A stretch of DNA of 13,959 nucleotides from SAR202 cluster bacterium (GCA_030754315.1 JASMAO010000086.1:1-13959); one strand, 5' to 3'; shown: positions 1-6,659, numbered from the stretch's first letter. A program made the numbers and translations. Notes: generated from the sequence alone by a model not told the origin.

Positions 1-57
1 GTCAACCCAAGTCGCTTTCCCGCTCCGTGCCGGGATGGTAGTGATTTCTTTTGTCAT
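1..57 (-). CDS. N-terminus of a probable DUF1989 / urea carboxylase-associated protein (partial)
   Basis: Only the first 19 codons are inside the window; the gene runs off the left edge. The ATG at 57-55 has a GGGAG Shine-Dalgarno six bases upstream. The start of the protein, MTKEITTIPARSGKATWVD, resembles the opening of DUF1989 (urea amidolyase-associated) proteins, which begin with an I-P-A-R-x-G-K-A segment followed by a hydrophilic K-G-Q turn. The family occurs with urea carboxylase and with amino-acid or amide catabolism genes; its biochemical role is not well settled. The nearby ABC remnant and MFS gene would suit a small-molecule uptake and breakdown locus, but this is inference. With so little sequence, the family call rests on one short motif. 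Confidence 0.5.
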   Translation of the reverse strand, partial: MTKEITTIPARSGKATWVD

Positions 58-144
58 ATTCAACTCCCAGATAAAGATGTGTCCGCGCCTGTATCTAATT
101 CCCCCTAAGACTTCTATCAACCGAGTTCTACCAGGCTTTCATTT

Positions 145-516
145 TCACACCTGAACCCGGTTTTTCCTGTAGGAATTCTTGATTGCGATTTTGCCATCCC
201 TGAATGTAATGAGGTCACAACCATTCACTTAAATGGTTTGTCCACTATGTGTTTTACCAATAATTGTCCACTCCATGAGCCCACGGTTTCCGGTCACCAA
301 ACATCGGATATTATTCCACCGACCGTTAGGACAAATGGCAAGGAAGTGGAGAAGACCTTCCCTTACCTCCTCGGTCCCTATGTACCTCGTTCCATCGACG
401 TCAGGCCCAATAGAACTGTAAAACTCACAGTCGTCGGTGAAGAACGACATCATCGCATCGATATCGTGAGCGTTCCCAGCAGCTGCGTATCCTTCTAAGA
501 CATTCCACAAACTCAT
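145..516 (-). pseudogene. SnoaL/NTF2-like protein interrupted by an in-frame TAA
   Basis: The upstream part reads as the N-terminal two thirds of a SnoaL-like (NTF2-fold) domain: an opening helix with YAAAGNAHDIDAMMSFFTDD, then the CEFYSS strand, a G-T-E-E-V-R-E-G helix and the MEWTI strand. Translation stops at TAA (231-229) after HSGQTI. The same frame continues to TGA at 147-145 and encodes VNGCDLITFRDGKIAIKNSY, the expected last two strands of the fold with the hallmark F-R-D-G-K-I turn. One codon (GAA or AAA to TAA) explains the break. I take ATG 516 as the start because a GGAGG lies five to six bases before it; an in-frame ATG at 537 has no such site. Without the stop the product would be about 123 aa. 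SnoaL-like proteins include small-molecule isomerases and hydrolases; the substrate is unknown. A sequencing or assembly error is the main alternative. Confidence 0.72.
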
Positions 517-625
517 CCGTGCCTCCAGAGACGGCATAGCTTAGGGGATTATGGGGGAAATGGAAAATCAGTGGGCCAATTAAGGATCCAAGTTAACAGT
601 TTGCCAACAGTCGAGAGACCAATTG

Positions 626-994
626 TCACAAGATTTGCGATAAGAATAGCTTCGTGCGGTCATTGTCGGGAGTTTCGAATATCTGCTCAGGGGTGCCTTC
701 CTCCACAATTACACCCTCATCAAACATCATCATCCTGTCGGCGACTTCTCTGGCAAACCCCATCTCATGAGTTACTACCAACATAGTAATGCCAGATTTG
801 GCCATTTCACGCATCACGTCCAGTACTTCTTCAATCATCTCTGGATCCAAAGCAGAAGTCGGCTCATCGAATAGCATTATCTTCGGCCGCATTGCAAGGA
901 GGCGCGTCTGAGGCGGTCCTAGGCCTAGGGCTATTGGAAAAGACATGTGAGCATACGTTAATCTGGCCCATGTATCGACCGTGTGTTCACACAA
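626..994 (-). pseudogene. 5'-truncated polar amino-acid ABC transporter ATPase (GlnQ/AotP type)
   Basis: From about position 903 down to the stop at 626 the frame encodes the last 40 percent of a GlnQ-type ATPase: AMRPKIMLFDEPTSALDP (Walker B and D-loop), the MLVVTHEMGFAREVADR switch with the H-loop histidine, then EEGTPEQIF and a C-terminus ending in FLSQIL. These are typical of amino-acid uptake ATPases of about 245 aa. Walker A, the Q-loop and the LSGGQ signature are absent. The roughly 30 residues before AMRP have no family resemblance, and other frames of 905-986 do not supply them. The MFS stop codon lies at 987-989, so the missing 5' part is replaced by the MFS gene. A deletion or recombination has probably removed it. 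The product could not bind ATP normally. No permease or binding-protein genes accompany it. Confidence 0.8.
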
Positions 995-2282
995 TCCTCG
1001 AGTCTCTGTTGGGTTTCTTAACGAATAGCATAAGGATGGCTCCTAAAAATCCGAAGATGGCAAACATTGCGAAAGGAACGGTGTAGCTGCCCGTTGTGTC
1101 AAACATGTACCCTGCGAAAAGAGGCGCGCCGACCATCAACAGACTGCTGGGAAATTGGGAAATCCCCATTATCGTAGCGAAGGCTTTACGTCCAAAATAC
1201 TCACCTCTAATCGCTGTAAACAAGGGTAATCGGCCACCGAATCCGATACCGTACAGCAGGGCAAATAAATATACCATAGTGGCATTGTTTGCCCATGCCA
1301 ATACGGCGATTCCGGTCGACTGCATTACAATGAGAGTAAAAATTACAAGCGGCTTCGGAAAACGGTCGGCGATATACCCAGCGCCGAACTGGGCTGGCAA
1401 TGCTATAACTGTGTAGGTAAGTACAACGACTCCTGCGGTGCTTAACGAAAATCCGATGTCGGTTAGTTTGGGTACCAGGTGTAAAGCCAGGGTCACAGCG
1501 GCGACGCTAGAGGAGAGATGGGCGATTGTTATGATATAAAAAACAGGTGTCTTAAGAGCCTGCGCCACGGTGTAATTAGCCTCCGAGTCAGGAGCAGGTT
1601 GGGAAGTGACTTGGTCAGGCATTGTTGCGGGCAGATCCTCTCCATCGGGCTGCAGCCCGTGGTCCTCTGGGCGGTTTCTGATTACTCTGGTCACCGGCCC
1701 TATGATGATTAAAAGAAAGATCCCTGTCCCCATACTAGTCCACCGAAACCCGTGGGACTCCATTCCCAACGCAAGGAGGGGTACGAGGAACCCACCGAAG
1801 TGCACGCCTGACATTGCAGCGGCGAGAGCGAGACTTCGGCGGCGGGCAAACCAGTTATTGATCAGCGAGAGATTAGCGAGCCAACCTCCGAGGCCACTAC
1901 CTAACGTTATCACGAGGAAAACTACGTAGAATTGCCAGAGAGAGTCCACTCTGGACAAGAGAAGAAATCCGAATCCCATGATGATGTAACCAATGAGGAT
2001 CAGGCGTCTACTGCCGAGTCGATCTATCAGGAAACCTTCAATTGGGCCCAGAATAGCGCCTTCAATTCTGGCAAGTGCAAAGGCGCCCGACATCGCAGTC
2101 CGACTCCAACCAAAATGACGTTCAAGTCCCACAAGCAACGTCCCGAGACCCTGGAATACACTGATAGACATCAGGGTGATCATGAACCCCGCGATTCCTA
2201 CAATCCACCAACCGTAAAAGACATCACGGACCGGTGCAGAGAATTTTGATGGATTCTCAGGGCTGAATAAGTGGAATTTCAT
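987..2282 (-). CDS. MFS transporter, 12-TM
   Basis: This 431-aa protein is a full-length major facilitator superfamily permease (inner membrane, secondary transport). The opening FYGWWIVGIAGFMITLM is the typical first helix of the MFS_1 branch that includes monocarboxylate and oxalate/formate-type carriers. A G-x-L-x-D-R-x-G-x-R variant (IDRLGSRR) follows the second and third helices, a large cytoplasmic loop rich in D, P and E occurs near residue 215, and helices 7-12 follow with the second half-motif YIADRFPKP. The substrate cannot be read from the sequence. There is no Shine-Dalgarno before the ATG; a TATACA 13 bases upstream may give a very short leader. The stop lies directly against the ABC ATPase remnant, so a deletion may have brought the two together. 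Confidence 0.88.
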   Translation of the reverse strand: MKFHLFSPENPSKFSAPVRDVFYGWWIVGIAGFMITLMSISVFQGLGTLLVGLERHFGWSRTAMSGAFALARIEGAILGPIEGFLIDRLGSRRLILIGYIIMGFGFLLLSRVDSLWQFYVVFLVITLGSGLGGWLANLSLINNWFARRRSLALAAAMSGVHFGGFLVPLLALGMESHGFRWTSMGTGIFLLIIIGPVTRVIRNRPEDHGLQPDGEDLPATMPDQVTSQPAPDSEANYTVAQALKTPVFYIITIAHLSSSVAAVTLALHLVPKLTDIGFSLSTAGVVVLTYTVIALPAQFGAGYIADRFPKPLVIFTLIVMQSTGIAVLAWANNATMVYLFALLYGIGFGGRLPLFTAIRGEYFGRKAFATIMGISQFPSSLLMVGAPLFAGYMFDTTGSYTVPFAMFAIFGFLGAILMLFVKKPNRDSRIV

Positions 2283-2567
2283 TAGGTAAGTTTAATGTAT
2301 AGGATCTATCCGCGTGTACGAAAGTGGGAGCGGTGGCTGCTGGGTGCGTAGTGAAGGTATTGTTTAGACTGTTATGAGGTATTGAGGGGATATATCTTTA
2401 TACCTCCCCAGTCGCACAGTGCAGAAGGACCGAATAGAGTAGTATGAAATGCCAGACATGGGGTAACGACAATGCGGAGTATGTCAACCAAACAATGCAC
2501 TCCACCTTCGGCAACAATTGAAACAAGCTGAATCCCTTCATAGGGGCGTTTCTGGGCCATAATCAGC
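2283..2567. other. intergenic region between the spermidine-synthase-like and MFS genes
   Basis: No recognisable gene lies here. It contains the possible MFS promoter and a 7-base inverted repeat (GAGGTAT 2376-2382, ATACCTC 2400-2406) with no following T-run, so it is not a convincing terminator. On the minus strand an ATG at 2575 overlaps the upstream stop by eight bases and opens a 67-codon frame to 2372 (starts MFELIMAQKRPYEG, ends IYPLNTS). It has no Shine-Dalgarno and no family resemblance I know, so I do not call it a gene. Confidence 0.5.
2296..2323 (-). promoter_or_regulatory. possible promoter of the MFS gene
   Basis: On the minus strand TTTCGT (2323-2318) and TATACA (2301-2296) are separated by 16 bases. 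The -10 ends 13 bases before the ATG, so a transcript would begin only about six bases upstream, which fits the missing Shine-Dalgarno. Both hexamers are imperfect and the call is by eye. Confidence 0.25.
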
Positions 2568-3290
2568 TCAAACATTTCGGGCGACATAGACTGTGCTGGC
2601 TTCCTCCCGCTGCTGTATGGGATTCGAAAACTTGACAACATGGGTCTCGGAGTAGGAGAACACCTCTGACAGCGCGATCTGGAACCGCTCATCTGGTGAG
2701 TCATTGGACCAAAGGGCAAAGACGCCGCCGGGCAGAAGGTGCGATGTAAGCTGGTGTAAGCCGTTGGATTGGTAGAAAGGCTTGTGGTGCGGGTGCAAAA
2801 CATGGCGAGGGGAGTGGTCCACGTCCAGCAGGATGGCGTGAAATCTCCGGCCGCTATTCTCCGGATCGAATCCCTTGAACCGCGAGGCTGACATAGCGAA
2901 GAAGTCTCCGTGTACAAATCTACATCTGTGGTCGGATGTCAGTTGCTCGCTTAGGGGAAGGAGGCCCTGTCGGTGCCACTCGATCACCTCACGCAGGCTG
3001 TCTACTACCAGGAGCTCTCGCACCTCCGGGTGTCCTAGGACAGTCTTGGCAGTATAGCCCAGCCCTAGCCCTCCGACGACCACGTCCAACTCAGGCCCCG
3101 AGAGTTCCGCCAGACCCAGATTTGCCAGGGCGACCTCGCCCACAGTGAACAGGCTGGACATTAGAAACTCTTCGTCCAGCTTTATCTCGTATATGTCGAT
3201 GCCGAGAGTGACATGCTTACGACGCCGTAAGGTTAGCAATCCCATTGGAGTTGCATTGGAATCAAGCTCTTGAAAATTAACGCTCGTCAT
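2568..3290 (-). CDS. spermidine synthase-like SAM-fold protein
   Basis: The 240-aa protein has a short N-terminal beta domain (TPMGLLTLRRR, residues 14-24, then EFLMSSLFTVGEVALA, 41-56) and a Rossmann fold. The nucleotide loop is VVGGLGLGYT (71-80), the acidic residue after strand 2 is D97 in LLVVDS, and the active-site region is ILLDVDHSP (153-161) followed by FY and GLHQL. These fit the spermidine synthase-like family (aminopropyltransferase fold) that also uses the L-M-S-S motif. Classical SpeE enzymes transfer aminopropyl from decarboxylated SAM to putrescine; no speD- or speB-like partner is visible, so polyamine synthesis is uncertain and a methyltransferase role is possible. The start has no good Shine-Dalgarno, but residues from about 9 on match the family, so ATG 3290 is reasonable. 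The codons look more GC-rich than in the genes at the right. Confidence 0.75.
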   Translation of the reverse strand: MTSVNFQELDSNATPMGLLTLRRRKHVTLGIDIYEIKLDEEFLMSSLFTVGEVALANLGLAELSGPELDVVVGGLGLGYTAKTVLGHPEVRELLVVDSLREVIEWHRQGLLPLSEQLTSDHRCRFVHGDFFAMSASRFKGFDPENSGRRFHAILLDVDHSPRHVLHPHHKPFYQSNGLHQLTSHLLPGGVFALWSNDSPDERFQIALSEVFSYSETHVVKFSNPIQQREEASTVYVARNV

Positions 3291-3645
3291 CGTGGAACTC
3301 GAGAGTTATTTCATTCATAGCTGTGAGCATGGGCATGCCTCTGTGCGCAGTATAGCCTAGGGCGTATGCCTTGGCACTAGTTACATTAACGCATAGCCAG
3401 CCGTGCCTCACGCACTCCCTATCATTTTCATGTCTCTGAACCAGTCTTTCGTGCTGTGCAAAGGCGTAGGTGGCATCGAAGGCACTTGCACATGTGATTC
3501 GAAATCGAAGTCGAACTCCTCAGACAGCGGAGCGCCCAGGCAGTACGCCCAGATCGCCCATACCAACTTGCAAACTAGGCTGCTCTGCCTGAAAATCCTG
3601 CCCGACCCCTTCGGTGAGATGGACAGGACGAGGTGATTCATGCAG
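3291..3645. other. 355-base gap with unexplained open frames
   Basis: No known gene is recognised. On the minus strand an ATG at 3641, four bases after the pentapeptide stop, opens a 77-codon frame ending at 3408 (MNHLVLSISPKGSG to KMIGSA). A different frame, in phase with the pentapeptide gene, has stops at 3646 and again near 3529 and then stays open for about 80 codons to a TAA at 3277, overlapping the start of the spermidine-synthase-like gene by 14 bases. That stretch has no start codon before its late methionines. Frames of this length arise by chance at this GC content, so I treat the gap as non-coding or decayed. Confidence 0.45.
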
Positions 3646-4143
3646 TCAGAGTATTACCTTGTCAACATTTGATGCGCCTTCGAGTTGCACTTGGGTGTAT
3701 TTGGTCTTGCTCAGGTCGGCCCCGATCAGGTCGGCTCCAATCAGTTTGGCCCCAGTCAGGTCAGCCTCGGTTAGGGTGGCCCTGGACATGTCAGCCCCGT
3801 GAAGGTCGGCTTCAGTCAGGGTCGCCTTGTTCAGGTCGGCCCTTGACAGGTCGGCCTTAGACAGGTCGGCTCTGGTCAGGTTGGCCTCAGTCAGGTCGGC
3901 CCCGATCAGTTGGGCCCACCAAAGGTCGGCTTCGATCAGTCTGGCTTTGGACAGGTCGGCCCCGATCAGGTTGGCCCCAATCAGTTTGGCCCCAGTCAGT
4001 ATGGCCCCGGTCAGGTTGGCCCATCTCAGGTTGGCCTTGCTCAGGTTAGTCCTGCTCAGGTCCAGCCCAGAGAGATCCTCTTGCTCCAGGCTATCTCCCG
4101 CCTCAACTCTGTTTATAACATCTTTTCGAGTCAGCTTTGCCAT
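3646..4143 (-). CDS. pentapeptide-repeat protein
   Basis: The 165-aa product is a short N-terminal helix (MAKLTRKDVINRVEAGDSLE) followed by about 27 tandem A(D/N)LxX-type pentapeptides from residue 20 to 154, such as SGLDL, SKANL, TGAKL, IGADL and TEADL. Such repeats fold into a right-handed square beta-helix with four pentapeptides per coil, so about seven coils here. The family includes gyrase-binding DNA mimics, but this protein has no Qnr-like loops or two-part layout, and its role is unknown. No signal peptide is seen, so it is probably cytoplasmic. I choose ATG 4143 rather than an in-frame GTG at 4173 because relatives begin MAKLT and a GGGG lies nine bases upstream. Residues 49-69 and 129-149 are near copies, 80 residues apart. 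Confidence 0.9.
   Translation of the reverse strand: MAKLTRKDVINRVEAGDSLEQEDLSGLDLSRTNLSKANLRWANLTGAILTGAKLIGANLIGADLSKARLIEADLWWAQLIGADLTEANLTRADLSKADLSRADLNKATLTEADLHGADMSRATLTEADLTGAKLIGADLIGADLSKTKYTQVQLEGASNVDKVIL
3700..4085. repeat. 15-base periodic repeat coding for pentapeptides
   Basis: The plus strand shows a degenerate 15-base unit of the form CAGGTCGGCCCNGAT, repeated for most of the pentapeptide gene. Inside it 3721-3759 and 3961-3999 are 39-base copies with two mismatches, exactly 240 bases apart. This is the DNA face of the protein repeat and a likely place for slippage or unequal exchange. Confidence 0.85.
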
Positions 4144-4265
4144 TTCGTATTGCCCCACAGGGAAGAACGCCACGTATATTTATTATCATACACCCGACGC
4201 CCCGCCACCAACGTGTTCGCGAGGGATATGCAAAAAAATGTGAGATATAGACCACCGAACGAAGC

Positions 4266-4299
4266 AAAGGGGCTCACGGTAATTGACTGTGAACCCTTT
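4266..4299 (-). terminator. hairpin downstream of tRNA-Arg, possible terminator
   Basis: In the minus-strand transcript AAAGGGTTCAC (4299-4289) pairs with GTGAGCCCCTTT (4277-4266) around an 11-base loop, with one bulged C. The pair at 4273/4293 is G-U in the minus transcript but C-A in the plus one, so the stem is best formed in RNA made from the tRNA strand. The bases after it (GCTTCGTT) are only modestly T-rich; a run of seven Ts comes later. It begins 19 bases after the tRNA-Arg CCA. Confidence 0.5.
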
Positions 4300-4317
4300 C
4301 GTTATGGGCTGGAGGGT

Positions 4318-4393
4318 TGGCACGCCCGGCAGGATTCGAACCTGCGACCCTCGGTTCCGAAGACCGATGCTCTATCCGCTGAGCTACGGGCGC
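4318..4393 (-). tRNA. tRNA-Arg (anticodon TCG)
   Basis: The 76-base minus-strand sequence folds as a complete cloverleaf. The acceptor GCGCCCG pairs with CGGGCGT with a G1-U72 wobble, the anticodon stem TCGGT/ACCGA holds the loop CTTCGGA with anticodon TCG, and the T arm is GCAGG-TTCGAAT-CCTGC. The 3' CCA is encoded after discriminator G. TCG reads arginine CGA and related CGN codons. A hairpin follows it, and tRNA-His lies 161 bases upstream on the same strand. Confidence 0.96.
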
Positions 4394-4554
4394 GTGATGC
4401 CTCCATTTTATCATGAGGCATCATCAACGAGGGATGTTTTGTCTGGAAGATCCAGCCCTTTGCGTTCTATGTGAAACGGGGTTGTGTATCTGCTGCGCGC
4501 AGTTTTCCCGTTTTTCGCTAAATTGGGTGTGCAACGGGAAACAAATCTAGATTC
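4394..4554. other. spacer between the two tRNA genes with an inverted repeat
   Basis: There is no gene in these 161 bases. GTTTTCCCGTT (4502-4512) and AACGGGAAAC (4533-4542) form a 10-base inverted repeat with a 20-base loop. No T-run follows on either strand, so it is not a standard terminator. If both tRNAs share a transcript it would lie between them. Confidence 0.4.
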
Positions 4555-4631
4555 TGGGGTGAGTGAAGGGATTCGAACCCTCGATCTCCAGGGCCACAAC
4601 CTGGCGCCTTAACCACTTGGCCACACCCACC
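4555..4631 (-). tRNA. tRNA-His (anticodon GTG)
   Basis: The sequence forms a cloverleaf with acceptor GTGGGTG/CACTCAC, anticodon stem CCAGG/CCTGG, loop TTGTGGC with anticodon GTG, and T arm GAGGG-TTCGAAT-CCCTT. The extra G at position -1 (4631) faces C73, the identity pair of histidine tRNAs, and CCA is encoded. It is the upstream member of a minus-strand pair with tRNA-Arg and follows a small regulator gene by 85 bases. Confidence 0.96.
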
Positions 4632-4716
4632 AAGAGTACTGAGAAATTCTATCATCCGGGTTTGGAGGGGGTCAACGCTGGAGTCTGATGTACACAGGCC
4701 CGGAGAAGCAACGCGC

Positions 4717-5025
4717 CTAGTCGGATTCAGAATTGCCTGCGGGTGCTGAATGGGTCAACGCCTCCAGCAGACCATCAACCATTATGTCCGTTTTAGTGTG
4801 GTGACGCAGAGGCAGATTGGGATCAACTCTGTACTCATTACGTCGGCCCACCTTCCAACGCTCAATATACCCCTCGGCCTCAAGATCGGCGATTATTTTA
4901 TGGGTAGTTCGCTCCGTGACCCCGATGTGGTTTGATATCTCTCTCGCCGTATGTTGCGGGTTATGGAAAATATAGCTTAGAACTAGACCATGATTGGTTA
5001 TAAAGGTCCAATGCGGTGTAGTCAT
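4717..5025 (-). CDS. winged-helix DNA-binding regulator (MarR/ArsR-like)
   Basis: The 102-aa protein is essentially one winged helix-turn-helix domain. HGLVLSYIFHNPQHTAREIS (12-31) gives the first helices, HIGVTERTTHKIIADLEAEG (33-52) the turn and recognition helix, and YIERWKVGRRNEYRV (53-67) the beta wing with the typical G-R-R-N-x-Y-R-V end. The C-terminal tail has LPLRHH and a short helix but no ligand domain, metal-binding cysteines or kinase-like part. It resembles the small MarR/HTH_20-type repressors that follow a histidine-proline-leucine pattern after the wing. The target is unknown. No Shine-Dalgarno precedes the ATG. A small dyad (ACAC-TC-GTGT, 5058-5067) about 33 bases upstream could be an operator, and the gene stands alone between pepA and tRNA-His. 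Confidence 0.85.
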   Translation of the reverse strand: MTTPHWTFITNHGLVLSYIFHNPQHTAREISNHIGVTERTTHKIIADLEAEGYIERWKVGRRNEYRVDPNLPLRHHTKTDIMVDGLLEALTHSAPAGNSESD

Positions 5026-5057
5026 GTTGTAATACCGATGTCATCTATCCCTTTAAC

Positions 5058-5067
5058 ACACTCGTGT
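5058..5067. promoter_or_regulatory. small dyad upstream of the winged-helix gene
   Basis: ACAC-TC-GTGT forms four-base arms about 33 bases before the regulator ATG. It could be an autoregulatory operator, but four-base arms are common by chance. Confidence 0.15.
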
Positions 5068-5156
5068 CGTGTACGTAACAATCGGATATTAACATATGTC
5101 TGCACTCAGTTGCGACCCATTTTTCAAATTTACAGGCTAGTTGGTTCCATAAATCT

Positions 5157-6659
5157 CTATGTAACGGCGAGATTCCTGAATAGACGCACAAGAGTACGGA
5201 CTGGTGTTCCAGTAGCTCCTTTGATAACGTGGCCACTCACCGCATCACTATGGCTAGTTCCCGCAATGTCTAAATGTGCCCACGACGCCCCATTCACAAA
5301 CTCCCCAATGATTTGCGCCCCAATGATGGAGCCTGCTGAACGACCTCCAGTATTCTTCAAATCGGCAACATCACTTCTATATTGTTTTTTGTAATCTTCG
5401 AACATTGGAAACTGCCAAAACGGCTCCCCCTCACTATCGCCGGCCCCCACAACTTGTGCCACCAACTCTTGATCGTTTCCGAAAACACCGGTACACACAT
5501 TACCCAATGCAGTCGTAATAGCACCGGTCAGGGTTGCCACATCAATTATCCGGGTTGCACCTTCAGACTGAGCGTATGTGATTGCGTCGGCAATCACTAA
5601 TCTACCTTCTGCATCTGTGTTATCTACCTCGATCGTTTTTCCACTCATGGTCGTAACAATATCCCCTGGACGTTGTGCTTTTCCTCCAGGCATATTTTCT
5701 GTGGCCGGGACAATTGCCAGTATGTTTATACGTGGTTTGATAGCCGCGACAGCTTGCATGGCACAGAGTACCGCTGCCCCTCCGGCCATGTCTCCTTTCA
5801 TTTTGCCCATGCCTGTGGATGGCTTAATTGATATTCCGCCACTGTCAAAAGTAATCCCTTTACCGATCAAAGCGCATATGTTTTGCTGATCAGATGGGTT
5901 ACCAAGATAACGAAGGACAATCATCTTTGGGGGTTCTGCACTCCCCTGTGATACCCCGAGGAAAGCGCCCATTTTCAGGCGTTCCATATCGACCCGTTCA
6001 AGTACTTGGATTTCCATTGCACCATTGTTAGCAATGTCAAGAGCTTCTTCTGCTATGTTTGTCGGCGTCATTAAATTCGCAGGTTCATTCGCCATATTTC
6101 TACACCGGTTAACAGCCTCTGCAATAACAATCCCTTCTAAAACACCCGCTTCTATATCAGCAACCTTAGCTGAATCGGTGTCCATCACGGTTAACCGTTC
6201 TAGTGTTTTCTTGCCTTTGTCACTTTTGTATTTATCAAATCTATACAAGCCAAGAAGGATCCCTTCTGCCATAGCGGAGGCAGCCGCCCGCGGATTGAGA
6301 CCTCCAACCCCAGATCCGTAAACTATCGTTGCCACCACTCTCACGCCAATCCGGCGGATATGTCTAGCCACTACTCCCGATGCCCAGCGAATCACATTGG
6401 TATCGAAATTTTCGACTTTACCAAGACCGAGAACGATTACCCGCTTAGTCGGAATTTTCCCGAGCGTGTGAATTAATGTGATTTCGCCTTTTTTCCCAGT
6501 CACCTCACCATCGCTGATAAGATCCGAAATCGCACCGTCCATCAATTTGTCCAATTCACCTATAGCGCCACCTGAAATCTTCACGTCTTCAAAAAGATTG
6601 ACGATAACAGCGCTAACGTCTTGTTGAACAATATTTCCTAGCGAAACGTTGATTTCCAT
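5157..6659 (-). CDS. pepA: leucyl aminopeptidase (cytosol aminopeptidase, M17)
   Basis: The 500-aa enzyme removes N-terminal residues, often leucine, from peptides in the cytoplasm and works as a hexamer with two metal ions. The N-terminal macro-like domain covers about residues 1-160 and the catalytic domain the rest. The ligands expected from E. coli PepA are present with a constant offset of three: K267 and D272 in GKGITFDSGG, D290 in MKGDMAGG, and D349 and E351 in the signature NTDAEGRL. Catalytic K279 and R353 are also present. Length matches the family. ATG 6659 has GGAG six bases upstream. It is divergent from the aminotransferase across 128 bases and is not clearly in an operon. M17 proteins sometimes bind DNA (PepA in Xer recombination), but nothing here shows that. 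Confidence 0.96.
   Translation of the reverse strand: MEINVSLGNIVQQDVSAVIVNLFEDVKISGGAIGELDKLMDGAISDLISDGEVTGKKGEITLIHTLGKIPTKRVIVLGLGKVENFDTNVIRWASGVVARHIRRIGVRVVATIVYGSGVGGLNPRAAASAMAEGILLGLYRFDKYKSDKGKKTLERLTVMDTDSAKVADIEAGVLEGIVIAEAVNRCRNMANEPANLMTPTNIAEEALDIANNGAMEIQVLERVDMERLKMGAFLGVSQGSAEPPKMIVLRYLGNPSDQQNICALIGKGITFDSGGISIKPSTGMGKMKGDMAGGAAVLCAMQAVAAIKPRINILAIVPATENMPGGKAQRPGDIVTTMSGKTIEVDNTDAEGRLVIADAITYAQSEGATRIIDVATLTGAITTALGNVCTGVFGNDQELVAQVVGAGDSEGEPFWQFPMFEDYKKQYRSDVADLKNTGGRSAGSIIGAQIIGEFVNGASWAHLDIAGTSHSDAVSGHVIKGATGTPVRTLVRLFRNLAVT

Noticed and set aside
1932..2249. Plus-strand frames opposite the MFS gene
   Set aside because: The minus strand encodes a complete 12-helix transporter; the opposite frames have no start signals or motifs.
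2376..2406. Inverted repeat GAGGTAT/ATACCTC as a terminator of the spermidine-synthase-like gene
   Set aside because: The stem is seven bases with a 17-base loop and no T-run follows on the minus strand.
3031..3042. Perfect 12-base palindrome TGTCCTAGGACA, sharing CCTAGG with the junction palindrome at 918-929
   Set aside because: It lies inside the well-supported spermidine-synthase-like coding sequence, where the codons explain it; two short palindromes are not evidence of a repeat family.
3827..4416. Long plus-strand frames across the pentapeptide gene and tRNA-Arg
   Set aside because: They are products of the 15-base periodicity, which keeps other frames free of stops, and they run through a tRNA gene; the minus-strand frame has the family motif.
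4502..4542. Inverted repeat between the two tRNA genes as a Rho-independent terminator
   Set aside because: The 20-base loop is large and neither side has a T-run; it is listed only as a spacer feature.
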